From: an uncultured Bacilli bacterium
GTDB taxonomy: Bacteria; Bacillota_I; Bacilli_A; RF39; UBA660
Direction: 5' to 3'
Assembly (NCBI GenBank): GCA_934096755.1
Contig: CAKOMU010000050.1
Coordinates: forward strand, 1-6,530
DNA: 6,530 nucleotides
Under the pieces are notes generated by a model. The model was given only the letters and a program-made list of their open reading frames with translations. It did not search any database and was not told the origin of the DNA. The number at the start of each line of letters is the position of its first letter. The stretch's first letter is position 1. Both the position numbers and the translations under genes were made by a program. This document shows, piece after piece, positions 1 to 6,249 of the stretch.

Positions 1-297
1 GTATGTAATGACGAAGAAGAACTAAGAAAAATCTATAATGGAGATGATTTGATGGAAAAGATGATCGATGAAGCAAAGATGTTGACAGATAACTTTGATT
101 CACTTTTATATTATAATCGTGATGAATTAAAGAAGCAAGAAGCTTTTGAACTTGGCGAAGAAGAAGGTATTACCAAAAGAAATAAAGAAATCGCCATAAA
201 CATGTTAAAAAAAGAATTATCAAATGAATTAATCAGCGATGTTACAGGTTTATCCATCAAAGATATTAATGAATTAAAAAACAAACTTCAAAAATAA
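1..297 (+). CDS. Rpn family PD-(D/E)XK nuclease/putative transposase, C-terminal fragment (5' end outside window)
   Basis: The reading frame is open from base 1, so this is the last 98 codons of a longer gene. A TTG and an ATG at 49-54 are internal codons, not a start. The visible part reads as a charged helical segment (EELRKIYNGDDLMEKMIDEA), a glutamate-rich stretch (FELGEEEGITKR), and a final helix pair with the pattern ELISDVTGLSIKDINEL. This arrangement is typical of the C-terminal tail of Rpn (recombination-promoting nuclease) proteins, which are annotated as PD-(D/E)XK nuclease family transposases and occur in many copies in gut Firmicutes. The nuclease core with its catalytic residues would lie upstream, outside the window, so activity cannot be judged. 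It ends in TAA and runs into a hairpin terminator shared with the opposing operon. The family call comes from recognising the tail; a degenerate copy is possible. Confidence 0.72.
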   Translation, partial: VCNDEEELRKIYNGDDLMEKMIDEAKMLTDNFDSLLYYNRDELKKQEAFELGEEEGITKRNKEIAINMLKKELSNELISDVTGLSIKDINELKNKLQK

Positions 298-305
298 GCA
301 ATAAT

Positions 306-346
306 AAAGGAACTAAGTAAATATTAACTTTTACCTAGTTCCTTTT
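306..346. terminator. Bidirectional intrinsic terminator between convergent genes
   Basis: Arms 306-321 and 330-345 pair over 16 positions with a single A/C mismatch at the eleventh position, around an 8-base loop. On the plus strand the stem ends in TTTT followed by further T-rich sequence; on the minus strand it is followed by TTTATTATT. It sits between the stop of the Rpn-like gene (297) and the stop of the RDD gene (350), so it can end transcription from both sides. The stem is perfect for 10 bp at its base (AAAGGAACTA / TAGTTCCTTT). Confidence 0.85.
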
Positions 347-349
347 AAT

Positions 350-955
350 TTAATTTTCAACTGGTAATGATTTTAAATCCACTACTTTAGTACCTGCCAA
401 AATATCATGTAAACCTCTATTATCACTTTTTAATATAATCATTAAAATATTAGCAACATATATCGTCGATGATATTAAACTTAAAACATATGCCACATAA
501 TAAAATGGTTTTACATCTAAAACAAACACTAAAACATCGCTAAGAACAGTAAACAATATATTATTAAGTATTATTACTCTAATTAAATAATTACCAAAGT
601 GTAATTTTTTATCATTATTACTAACTAATTGAATTTTAAATATTTTTTTACCAACTGTTTGGCCATGCCACACCATTTGCAACACACCAAAATATAAAAT
701 CAACAACCCAACAGATACAGCACTACTAACAACACGATAATAGTAAATATCATGAGTATAATTCATCAACTGATCTTGATCAACCGTCCCTTTTTGATTT
801 TCTTTAGAAAATTCAGTATATTTTTCATAAACATCTTGATATTTATCCACATAAGGATCAATAGGTAAAATTCTAGTTAATAACGTAGCAACTAAGGTTA
901 CCAACAATATATCAATCGAAAAAGCTAAAATTCTTTTTAAACTCAAATCCATCAT
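350..955 (-). CDS. RDD family integral membrane protein
   Basis: A 201-residue membrane protein of the RDD family, whose members are poorly characterised; some have been linked to ion exchange, but no specific substrate can be assigned here. The family marks are visible: Arg8 and Asp15 at the start of the first hydrophobic segment (KRILAFSIDILL), the signature GQTVGKKIFKI at 98-108, and the C-terminal DNRGLHDILAGTKVV at 178-192. Hydrophobic segments lie at about 9-28, 77-94, 124-147 and 151-175, with a polar, probably extracytoplasmic loop at about 33-72. It begins with two consecutive ATG codons, and I cannot tell which is used; the first is given. The start is 2 bases after the stop of the upstream Bax-inhibitor gene, with a weak GGAAAG about 14 bases upstream, so translation is probably coupled. 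It is the last gene of the operon, directly before the shared terminator. Confidence 0.88.
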   Translation of the reverse strand: MMDLSLKRILAFSIDILLVTLVATLLTRILPIDPYVDKYQDVYEKYTEFSKENQKGTVDQDQLMNYTHDIYYYRVVSSAVSVGLLILYFGVLQMVWHGQTVGKKIFKIQLVSNNDKKLHFGNYLIRVIILNNILFTVLSDVLVFVLDVKPFYYVAYVLSLISSTIYVANILMIILKSDNRGLHDILAGTKVVDLKSLPVEN

Positions 956-957
956 AA

Positions 958-1602
958 TTAATTATCATTCTTTCCAATAATATCTAGTAAATGTAAGAAA
1001 ATATTAATAAAATCTAAATACAAATCTAAAGCTCCATAAATAGCTAAATTATCGACAGGCAATGACATACTATTTAATCTTTTCATCTTTTGAACATCAT
1101 AAGCAGTTATACCCATAAATAAAATAATACAAATAATTGATAACACCAAAGCCAAAGTTGAATTACCCATAAAAATATTAATAAAACTTACAAGCAAAAC
1201 ACCTATTATTCCAATGAATAAATAAGTTCCAAATCTAGTTAAATCGATACTAGTTGTGTATCCCAACAAAGCCATAATACCAAATAATGCCGCCGTTACT
1301 AAAAATACAAACATGACTGATCCAATATTATAAACAACAAATACCGTTGAAAAAGTAAGACCACTCACAAAAGAATACAATAAGAAACTAGCTTTAGCTG
1401 TCGTAGGATTCATTTTAAATATTCTAGCAGATAAGAATAACACTAAAAGAAATTCTACTAAAACAATAATATAAAATGCACTTCCAAATATATTTAACAA
1501 CATATTATCATTTAATGATACAGCATATCCCGTTACAAAAGTAACCAATAATCCCATAAACATCCATAAAAATGCTTTACTAATTAATTTATTATCATCC
1601 AT
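958..1602 (-). CDS. Bax inhibitor-1/YccA (TMBIM) family membrane protein
   Basis: A 214-residue, almost entirely hydrophobic protein with about seven membrane segments, the same length I recall for Bacillus YetJ, the structurally known bacterial member. Family marks are GYTTSIDLTRFG at 114-125, GITAYDVQKMK at 164-174 and the closing YLDFINIFLHLLDIIG at 195-210. In YetJ an aspartate pair in the last two helices (D171 and D195 by memory) forms a pH-sensitive gate for calcium leak; Asp169 and Asp197 appear to be the equivalents, so a calcium leak role in the cytoplasmic membrane is plausible but inferred. The start is fixed by a full AAAAGGAGG 7 bases upstream of the ATG; that site overlaps the 3' end of ychF. 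The RDD gene follows after 2 bases. Full length with no disruption seen. Confidence 0.9.
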   Translation of the reverse strand: MDDNKLISKAFLWMFMGLLVTFVTGYAVSLNDNMLLNIFGSAFYIIVLVEFLLVLFLSARIFKMNPTTAKASFLLYSFVSGLTFSTVFVVYNIGSVMFVFLVTAALFGIMALLGYTTSIDLTRFGTYLFIGIIGVLLVSFINIFMGNSTLALVLSIICIILFMGITAYDVQKMKRLNSMSLPVDNLAIYGALDLYLDFINIFLHLLDIIGKNDN

Positions 1603-1609
1603 AACAATT

Positions 1610-1618
1610 CCTCCTTTT
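1610..1618 (-). promoter_or_regulatory. Strong ribosome binding site for the Bax inhibitor-1 gene, overlapping the ychF stop
   Basis: AAAAGGAGG on the minus strand, 7 bases before the ATG at 1602. It is the best Shine-Dalgarno match in the operon, and its first two bases are the last two bases of the ychF TAA stop codon. The Bax-inhibitor gene can therefore be initiated on its own as well as by ribosomes finishing ychF. Confidence 0.8.
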
Positions 1619-2717
1619 AAACATTAAAGCGAAAATAACAAATATCTCCATCTTGGATATCGTAATCTTTACCTTCTATTCTTAATTTTCCTTTTTCTCG
1701 AACCATTTTTTCACTACCTAATTCTTCTAAATCTTGAAAACTCATTACTTCTGCTCTAATAAAGCCTCTTTCAATATCACTATGAATTAATCCAGCACAT
1801 TTAGGAGCCTTCATTCCAACTTTAAAAGTCCAAGCTCTTACTTCATCAGGACCCGCCGTAAAAAAAGTTCCTAAACCTAATAAACTATATGTTGCAAAAA
1901 TTAATTTATCTAAACCACTATTTTTAATACCAACTTCTTCTAAAAATAAACTTCTTTCTTCATCTTGCAAACCAGCCAAATCAGCTTCTAATTTAGAGCA
2001 CATCACAATAACTCCAGAACCTTCACTACTTGCATATTCTTTTACTTTTAAAGAATATTCATTATCACCAACAGCGACATCGTCTTCATTAACATTAGCA
2101 ACATAGATAATAGGTTTAAGTGTCAAAAAGCTAAAGTTCTTAATTAATTTTAGTTCATCATCATTAAACTGTAATCTTCGTAAAGGAATATTATTTTCCA
2201 ATGCTTCTCGACATCTTTTTAATACTTCTAATTCACTTAAAGCGACTTTATCTTTAGTAGTAACAGCTTTTTTCTCAATTTTATCAATGCGACTTACAAC
2301 GACATCTAAATCAGCTAATACTAGTTCAATATTAATAACTTCAATATCACTTACTGGATCTACTTTACCAGTAACATGTGTTACGTTACCATCATTAAAA
2401 CACCTTACTACTTCTACAATAGCATCCACTTCTCTAATATGGGATAAAAACTTATTTCCCAATCCTTCACCATGAGAAGCCCCAGCTACTAATCCTGCAA
2501 TATCCGTAAATTCAAATGTTGTCGGTACTACACTCTTAGGATTATATAACTCTTTTAAGTAATCAACCCTTTTATCAGGTACAATAACCATGCCAACATT
2601 TGGTTCAATCGTCGCAAACGGATAATTCGCCGCTAAAATATTTTGTTTAGTAATTGCATTAAACAAAGTCGACTTTCCAACATTAGGAAGTCCTACAATC
2701 CCTGCTTTTAAACTCAT
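1617..2717 (-). CDS. ychF: YchF/OLA1 family ribosome-associated ATPase/GTPase
   Basis: A complete 366-residue YchF, close to the usual length of about 363-366. This is a universal P-loop NTPase of the Obg group that binds ribosomes, prefers ATP over GTP, and is linked to translation and stress responses. Visible motifs are the P-loop GLPNVGKST at 9-17, the G3 motif DIAG at 72-75 followed by LVAGASHGEGLGNKFL, and NVNE at 208-211, the altered G4 motif that accounts for ATP preference. His114 sits at the same number as the catalytic histidine described for E. coli YchF. The middle (about 130-200) is the coiled-coil insertion, and the C-terminal TGS domain starts near 283 (TFFTAGPDEVRAWT) and runs to the end. 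The ATG follows GAGGGGG at 2725-2731 by 7 bases. In Bacillus the orthologue yyaF sits next to the DUF951 gene yyzM; here a transporter separates the two. Confidence 0.97.
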   Translation of the reverse strand: MSLKAGIVGLPNVGKSTLFNAITKQNILAANYPFATIEPNVGMVIVPDKRVDYLKELYNPKSVVPTTFEFTDIAGLVAGASHGEGLGNKFLSHIREVDAIVEVVRCFNDGNVTHVTGKVDPVSDIEVINIELVLADLDVVVSRIDKIEKKAVTTKDKVALSELEVLKRCREALENNIPLRRLQFNDDELKLIKNFSFLTLKPIIYVANVNEDDVAVGDNEYSLKVKEYASSEGSGVIVMCSKLEADLAGLQDEERSLFLEEVGIKNSGLDKLIFATYSLLGLGTFFTAGPDEVRAWTFKVGMKAPKCAGLIHSDIERGFIRAEVMSFQDLEELGSEKMVREKGKLRIEGKDYDIQDGDICYFRFNV

Positions 2718-2730
2718 AACATTACCCCCT

Positions 2731-4272
2731 CTACATACCTACACCAGTACCAATACCTAGTGGAAATTTAAGTATAAACCAAACAATTATAAATAACAAA
2801 TAAATTAATCCTGTAATCACAGCAAAAGGCAACTGATACTTAATAGCACTACCTATTGTCACTGGCCCATCTTGTTGATTACAATTTTCCAAATAAGCTA
2901 AATAAACAATAAAATAAGCAAAGACAGGTGTTAATCCTAAAGTCACACTGCTTCCCAATCTAAAGACAAATTGACTAAATTCTGGTGTAATTCCCACATT
3001 CATAAGGGTTGGTACTACACCAGAGGCAATATTCCAACTATATAAAATACTTGGTTGAAATAAAGTAATTATCAAAGCTCCAAAGAAAAGCAACATCACT
3101 AATGGTAAACCAGCAAAATTAGAATTTTCCAAGATACTTGTCACTGCACCTGCCACAACATTACCAATATTAGATTGTTTAAAAATATTAATAAAAGTCG
3201 AAACTGCAAAAATCATAACTAATATTTTTCCAATTCCATTTAAAGAAGATCCTAAGCTATCAACAAATTCTTTATTGTTAGTAATAGTCTTAGCACCAAT
3301 TCCATAAAATAAACCTAGTATAACAAAGAATACTGCCACAACAAACACAAAACCATTACTAAAAAAGGAATTATAACTAAATAATTTATCAATATATAAG
3401 TTTTGACTATAATCTAAAAGTGCTCCTGAAAAAGGAAGTCCTGGTATAATATTATAAATAAAAATCATAAAATAGATAAATCCTGCTCCTAAAGAAAAAA
3501 TTAAACCTCGCATTTGTTTCTTAGTCAATACTAATTCATCTTCAATTTCACTTTCTAAAAACTCATATTTAGGAACAATTTTAACAATATATCCTTCCGT
3601 AATATTAGTAATAACCAAAGCTAATATAATAATTAAAATAATATTTACTAAAATAAAACCAAAGCTATTAATTTTATAAGCACTATCCAAAATATATGCA
3701 TTACTTAACGATATACTTATCATACTAGAATCATTACTAGTTATAAACAAACTAAGTGCACTACCACAAGTAAGAGCCGCAAAAGCTGTAATAATACCAA
3801 TCATTGGATTTCTTTTACCATACATAAATAATAAAGAAGCTATAGGAATTAGTATTATATATGACAAATCTCCAATAAGACTAGCTAAAATACAAATTAG
3901 AACTAGAACAAAAGTAACAGTTGTTTTCTTTGCTTTTTTAGTCATTAAAGTAATAATTGTCTTTAAAAAACCACTCTTATCCATAATTCCTATTCCTAAA
4001 AGGATAATAATCAAATTAATAAGGGGTGCAAAATTGGCAAAATTACTTACAGTCGTCGTAAATATATATTTTAAACCACTTAAACTAAACAAAGAATTCA
4101 CTGCTTCTGTCGTCGCTTGCAAATCCCCAGTAATACTAGAAACTTTATTAAATGTTGCTTGAACATTAAAAAGACTTAAAATACCACTTAAAACAATCGT
4201 TACAAAACTTAAAATTAAAAGCATCATCACCGGATGCAATCCAATTTTTTTATGTAGTTTTCTACTTCTCAT
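2731..4272 (-). CDS. AbgT family transporter (p-aminobenzoyl-glutamate/antimetabolite transporter-like)
   Basis: A 513-residue polytopic membrane protein, the usual AbgT length. The family includes AbgT, which takes up p-aminobenzoyl-glutamate, and MtrF/YdaH, described as exporters of sulfonamide-type folate antimetabolites. Recognisable parts are HP near the first helix (13-14), NFAPLINLIIILLGIGIMDKSG at about 80-101, the hairpin ILASLIGDLSYIILIPIA at 128-145, and the second repeat's FQPSILYSWNIASGVVP at 405-421, followed by GITPEFSQFVFRLGSS at 427-442. Asp135, Trp413, Pro430 and Arg438 line up with the four residues reported as essential in YdaH/MtrF, although the Trp-to-Pro spacing is 17 rather than 18. 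The ATG lies inside the DUF951 gene (11-base overlap) and is preceded by AAAAAGGTGAT at 4278-4288, which fixes this start and suggests translational coupling. The direction of transport and the substrate cannot be told from sequence. Confidence 0.85.
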   Translation of the reverse strand: MRSRKLHKKIGLHPVMMLLILSFVTIVLSGILSLFNVQATFNKVSSITGDLQATTEAVNSLFSLSGLKYIFTTTVSNFANFAPLINLIIILLGIGIMDKSGFLKTIITLMTKKAKKTTVTFVLVLICILASLIGDLSYIILIPIASLLFMYGKRNPMIGIITAFAALTCGSALSLFITSNDSSMISISLSNAYILDSAYKINSFGFILVNIILIIILALVITNITEGYIVKIVPKYEFLESEIEDELVLTKKQMRGLIFSLGAGFIYFMIFIYNIIPGLPFSGALLDYSQNLYIDKLFSYNSFFSNGFVFVVAVFFVILGLFYGIGAKTITNNKEFVDSLGSSLNGIGKILVMIFAVSTFINIFKQSNIGNVVAGAVTSILENSNFAGLPLVMLLFFGALIITLFQPSILYSWNIASGVVPTLMNVGITPEFSQFVFRLGSSVTLGLTPVFAYFIVYLAYLENCNQQDGPVTIGSAIKYQLPFAVITGLIYLLFIIVWFILKFPLGIGTGVGM

Positions 4273-4453
4273 GATTAATCACCTTTTTAATTTTTTTCAT
4301 AAATTCTAATCTATCCATCATGACTTCTCGACCACAAGCATTACACTTAATTTTTACATCTGCTCCATTTCTAGTAATAGTCCATAAGTTATTGCCACAA
4401 GCATGAGCTTTCTTCATAATAACTTGATCATTTAAATTAAAATCTTTTTCCAT
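4262..4453 (-). CDS. DUF951 family small protein (YyzM-like), possible zinc-binding mini-protein
   Basis: A 63-residue protein matching the DUF951 pattern: a short beta-rich start (LNDQVIMKKAHACGNN), Trp24, the segment ITRNGADVKIKCNACGREVM, then a basic helical tail (FMKKIKKVI). His17, Cys19, Cys37 and Cys40 could together form a small zinc site; this is inference. The family's function is unknown. Its position between parB and ychF is conserved in Firmicutes (yyzM in Bacillus, by memory), which supports the call. Its ATG shares one base with the parB stop (TAATG), and its end overlaps the transporter gene by 11 bases, so its translation is coupled on both sides. A GAGG sits 7 bases before the ATG. 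It is genuine despite its size because of the family match and tight packing. Confidence 0.92.
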   Translation of the reverse strand: MEKDFNLNDQVIMKKAHACGNNLWTITRNGADVKIKCNACGREVMMDRLEFMKKIKKVINHEK

Positions 4454-5337
4454 TATTCATCCTCAACTTTAATATTCATTTTTTCAAGTATTTCCCCAAG
4501 TTCATCTACCCCATCAAAAAATATTTCAATTTTTTTCTTACTTACTCTTACCTTTGTATCTAAATTATCCATAATAATATTTTCATACATACGATACTTA
4601 TGATCAAATCCACTACTTTTCTTAACATTTTTATGTTTATCTTCTTTTTCTTCTTGACTAATTTTTTCTAACTCATGTACACTTAAATTATCAGTAATAA
4701 CACGTTTAGCCAAACTAGTAGCAACTTCATCATCTTCTATTTTACTAAGTACTCTTGCATGTGACATACTTAAACTCTTTTTTTCAACCAATCTTTTTAC
4801 TTCATCTGGTAACTTCAAAAGTCCTACCATATTAGTAACATAAGTTCTACTTTTACCAAACTTAGTAGCAAATTCTTCTTGTGTATAACCACGCAATTTA
4901 ATAATATTATTAATACTACTTGCTTCATCAATAGGATTTAAATCTTCTCTTTGAATATTTTCAATCAAAGCAATTTCCATCATTTCTTGATCATCAAAAT
5001 CTTTAATAATCGCCGGAATAGTTTTAAGTCCTGCTATTTTCGCTGCTTTAGTTCTTCTTTCACCAGCAACTAATTCATATCCTTTAATACTTTTTTTAAC
5101 AATTATAGGTTGAACAACACCATATTCGGTAATAGACTTAGCTAATTCATTTAAACTTTCTGTATCAAAAGTTTTTCTTGGTTGATAAGGATTACTTCTA
5201 ATTTCATCAACATTTATTTCTGTTACATCTTTTTTATTTTCTTCTATAACTGTATCTTCAAAATTATCAAAGTCTATCACAGTATTAGAAAACAACTGTT
5301 CTAAACCTTTACCCAAAGCTTTCTTTTTATTCTCCAT
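4453..5337 (-). CDS. parB: ParB/Spo0J family chromosome partition protein (CTP-dependent DNA clamp)
   Basis: A full-length 294-residue chromosomal ParB. It begins with the Spo0J-type ALGKGLEQLF (7-16), which fits the ParA-contacting N-terminus, followed by an acidic linker to about residue 40. The CTP-binding N-domain carries NPYQPRKTF (49-57), AGERR (91-95) and ENIQR (126-130). The helix-turn-helix for parS recognition is around YTQEEFATKFGKSRTYVTN (151-169). A lysine/glutamate-rich linker at 225-242 leads to the C-terminal dimerisation domain at about 245-294. ParB loads at parS, spreads as a sliding clamp, recruits SMC and stimulates ParA. Noc is a close relative, but the adjoining parA and the N-terminal motif favour Spo0J. 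The gene overlaps parA by 11 bases; its own ribosome site (AAAGGAAGTGAT) lies inside parA. No parS consensus was found in this window by eye. Confidence 0.96.
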   Translation of the reverse strand: MENKKKALGKGLEQLFSNTVIDFDNFEDTVIEENKKDVTEINVDEIRSNPYQPRKTFDTESLNELAKSITEYGVVQPIIVKKSIKGYELVAGERRTKAAKIAGLKTIPAIIKDFDDQEMMEIALIENIQREDLNPIDEASSINNIIKLRGYTQEEFATKFGKSRTYVTNMVGLLKLPDEVKRLVEKKSLSMSHARVLSKIEDDEVATSLAKRVITDNLSVHELEKISQEEKEDKHKNVKKSSGFDHKYRMYENIIMDNLDTKVRVSKKKIEIFFDGVDELGEILEKMNIKVEDE

Positions 5338-6112
5338 CGCGACTAATCACTTCCTTTGCCAAATTTGAGTATGCTTCCGTAGCTCTACTTAAAGGATCAT
5401 ATTCATTTATTGGTTTACCATGACTAGGAGCTTCAACTAATCTTACTAATCTTGGTATAATTGTATTAAACACTTTATCTTTAAAGTACTTTCTTATTTC
5501 TTCTATTACTTCTAATCCAATATTAGTACGGCCATCAAGCATTGTAAGAAGGACCCCTTCTATTCTCAAATTAGAATTCATACTTCCTTGTACCATAATA
5601 ATAGAATTTAGCAACTGTGTAATACCTTCTAAAGCAAAAAACTCACATTGAACAGGAATAATAACACTATCACTAGCAACTAAGGCGTTCATAGTACCAA
5701 GTCCTAGAGATGGTTGACAGTCGATTATAATATAATCATAATTATCTTTTATTTCGTCTAATTTCATTTTAAGTTGAAAGTTTTGCGAAAATTCTTTATC
5801 TTCTAACATTCTTTTGACAAACTCAACATCTACTCCAGCTAAATTAATAGTAGAAGGAATAATACTTAAATTTTGAAATTTAGTTTTTTTAATAGCTTTT
5901 TTAACTTCACATCTACCCGTCATAAGTTCATATATATCATGTTTAAAATCATTAGAATTTAAACCAAGTCCTGTGGTGGCATTGCTTTGGGGATCTAAAT
6001 CAATCAATAACACTCGTTTACCAAGTTTACCTAGAGCCGCGGATAAATTTATACTCGTCGTCGTCTTACCAACGCCTCCTTTTTGATTAACAAGTGATAT
6101 AACTTTAGTCAT
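5327..6112 (-). CDS. parA: ParA/Soj family chromosome partition ATPase
   Basis: A 261-residue ParA (Soj) ATPase that dimerises on ATP, binds nucleoid DNA non-specifically, and works with ParB in origin segregation; in Bacillus Soj also controls DnaA. Numbered from the ATG: deviant Walker A KGGVGKTTT at 11-19 with signature Lys11 and catalytic Lys16, DLDPQSNAT at 38-46 with Asp40, and Walker B YDYIIIDCQPSLG at 125-137 with Asp131. The later DGRTNIGLEV and PRLVRLVEAPSHGKPI blocks are also standard Soj features. Gln133 replaces the first proline of the usual DCPPSLG. I chose the ATG at 6112 over the in-frame GTG at 6121 because the ribosome site AGAAGAGGTG overlaps that GTG and sits correctly before the ATG, and the protein then begins MTKVISLVNQKGG like other Soj proteins. 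First gene of the operon; overlaps parB by 11 bases. Confidence 0.96.
   Translation of the reverse strand: MTKVISLVNQKGGVGKTTTSINLSAALGKLGKRVLLIDLDPQSNATTGLGLNSNDFKHDIYELMTGRCEVKKAIKKTKFQNLSIIPSTINLAGVDVEFVKRMLEDKEFSQNFQLKMKLDEIKDNYDYIIIDCQPSLGLGTMNALVASDSVIIPVQCEFFALEGITQLLNSIIMVQGSMNSNLRIEGVLLTMLDGRTNIGLEVIEEIRKYFKDKVFNTIIPRLVRLVEAPSHGKPINEYDPLSRATEAYSNLAKEVISRDGE
5346..5357 (-). promoter_or_regulatory. parB ribosome binding site within the parA coding sequence
   Basis: AAAGGAAGTGAT on the minus strand differs at one position from the full anti-Shine-Dalgarno complement AAAGGAGGTGAT and ends 8 bases before the parB ATG at 5337. It lies entirely inside parA, whose stop at 5327 is beyond the parB start, so the two genes are translationally coupled. 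Confidence 0.65.
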
Positions 6113-6118
6113 AACAAG

Positions 6119-6128
6119 CACCTCTTCT
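6119..6128 (-). promoter_or_regulatory. parA ribosome binding site (decides the start codon)
   Basis: AGAAGAGGTG on the minus strand ends 6 bases before the ATG at 6112. The alternative GTG at 6121-6119 lies inside this site and has no comparable site at proper distance upstream (the preceding bases are AAGTTGTATAGAA), so the longer form is unlikely. Confidence 0.8.
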
Positions 6129-6150
6129 ATACAACTTTTAGTACCTTTCT

Positions 6151-6179
6151 ATTGTATCAAATAACTAAACATAAGTCCA
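6151..6179 (-). promoter_or_regulatory. Predicted sigma-A-type promoter of the parA operon
   Basis: On the minus strand a TACAAT -10 box (6151-6156) is preceded by TGA, giving an extended -10 (TGN). A TGGACT -35 (6174-6179), 4 of 6 bases matching TTGACA, lies at the ideal 17-base spacing. Transcription would start near 6144, leaving a leader of about 30 bases before parA. It lies downstream of the terminator of the preceding gene, so the partition operon should be transcribed independently of the surface-protein gene. Confidence 0.72.
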
Positions 6180-6193
6180 TAAGTTATTGCATG

Positions 6194-6246
6194 AAAAAAA
6201 GTCCAACCTAGGTGGCGGACAATCGCCGCCTCCTACTTAGACTTTT
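6194..6246 (-). terminator. Strong GC-rich intrinsic terminator of the surface-protein gene
   Basis: On the minus strand the arms 6237-6246 and 6197-6206 pair over 10 bp, including one G-U pair. After a small internal loop, TAGG/CCTA and then GGCGG/CCGCC pair around an A-A mismatch, closing on a 7-base loop (CGATTGT). Seven T residues follow (6200 down to 6194). It begins 3 bases after the stop codon of the upstream gene and ends about 15 bases before the parA -35 box. The inner part (6201-6240) is about 60% G+C, well above most of the surrounding DNA. Confidence 0.9.
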
Positions 6247-6249
6247 ATA

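Noticed and set aside
49..54. TTG/ATG at 49-54 as the start of a small standalone gene
   Set aside because: The frame is open upstream to base 1 with family-like sequence (EELRKIYNGDD) preceding it, and there is no ribosome site at proper distance, so it is the tail of a longer Rpn-type gene.
843..851. Perfect DnaA-box sequence TTATCCACA, with a near match TTATCCATA at 3977-3985
   Set aside because: The perfect copy is single, lies inside the RDD coding sequence where it encodes Tyr-Val-Asp-Lys, and has no cluster or AT-rich unwinding region beside it. It is not evidence for an origin, although the locus is probably origin-proximal.
2287..2475. Plus-strand open frame of 62 codons opposite ychF
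   Set aside because: It lies entirely antisense to a well-conserved ychF region, has low-complexity Ser/Thr-rich translation, and shows no ribosome site; it is a shadow of the real gene.
6113..6121. GTG at 6121 as an alternative parA start giving three extra residues
   Set aside because: The GTG is part of the AGAAGAGGTG ribosome site that serves the ATG at 6112, and known Soj proteins begin at the position of that ATG.
4453..6249. parS site (TGTTTCACGTGAAACA-like 16-bp palindrome) in or near parAB
   Set aside because: I looked for the CACGTG core and near matches by eye across the window and found none; parS sites probably lie outside the window.
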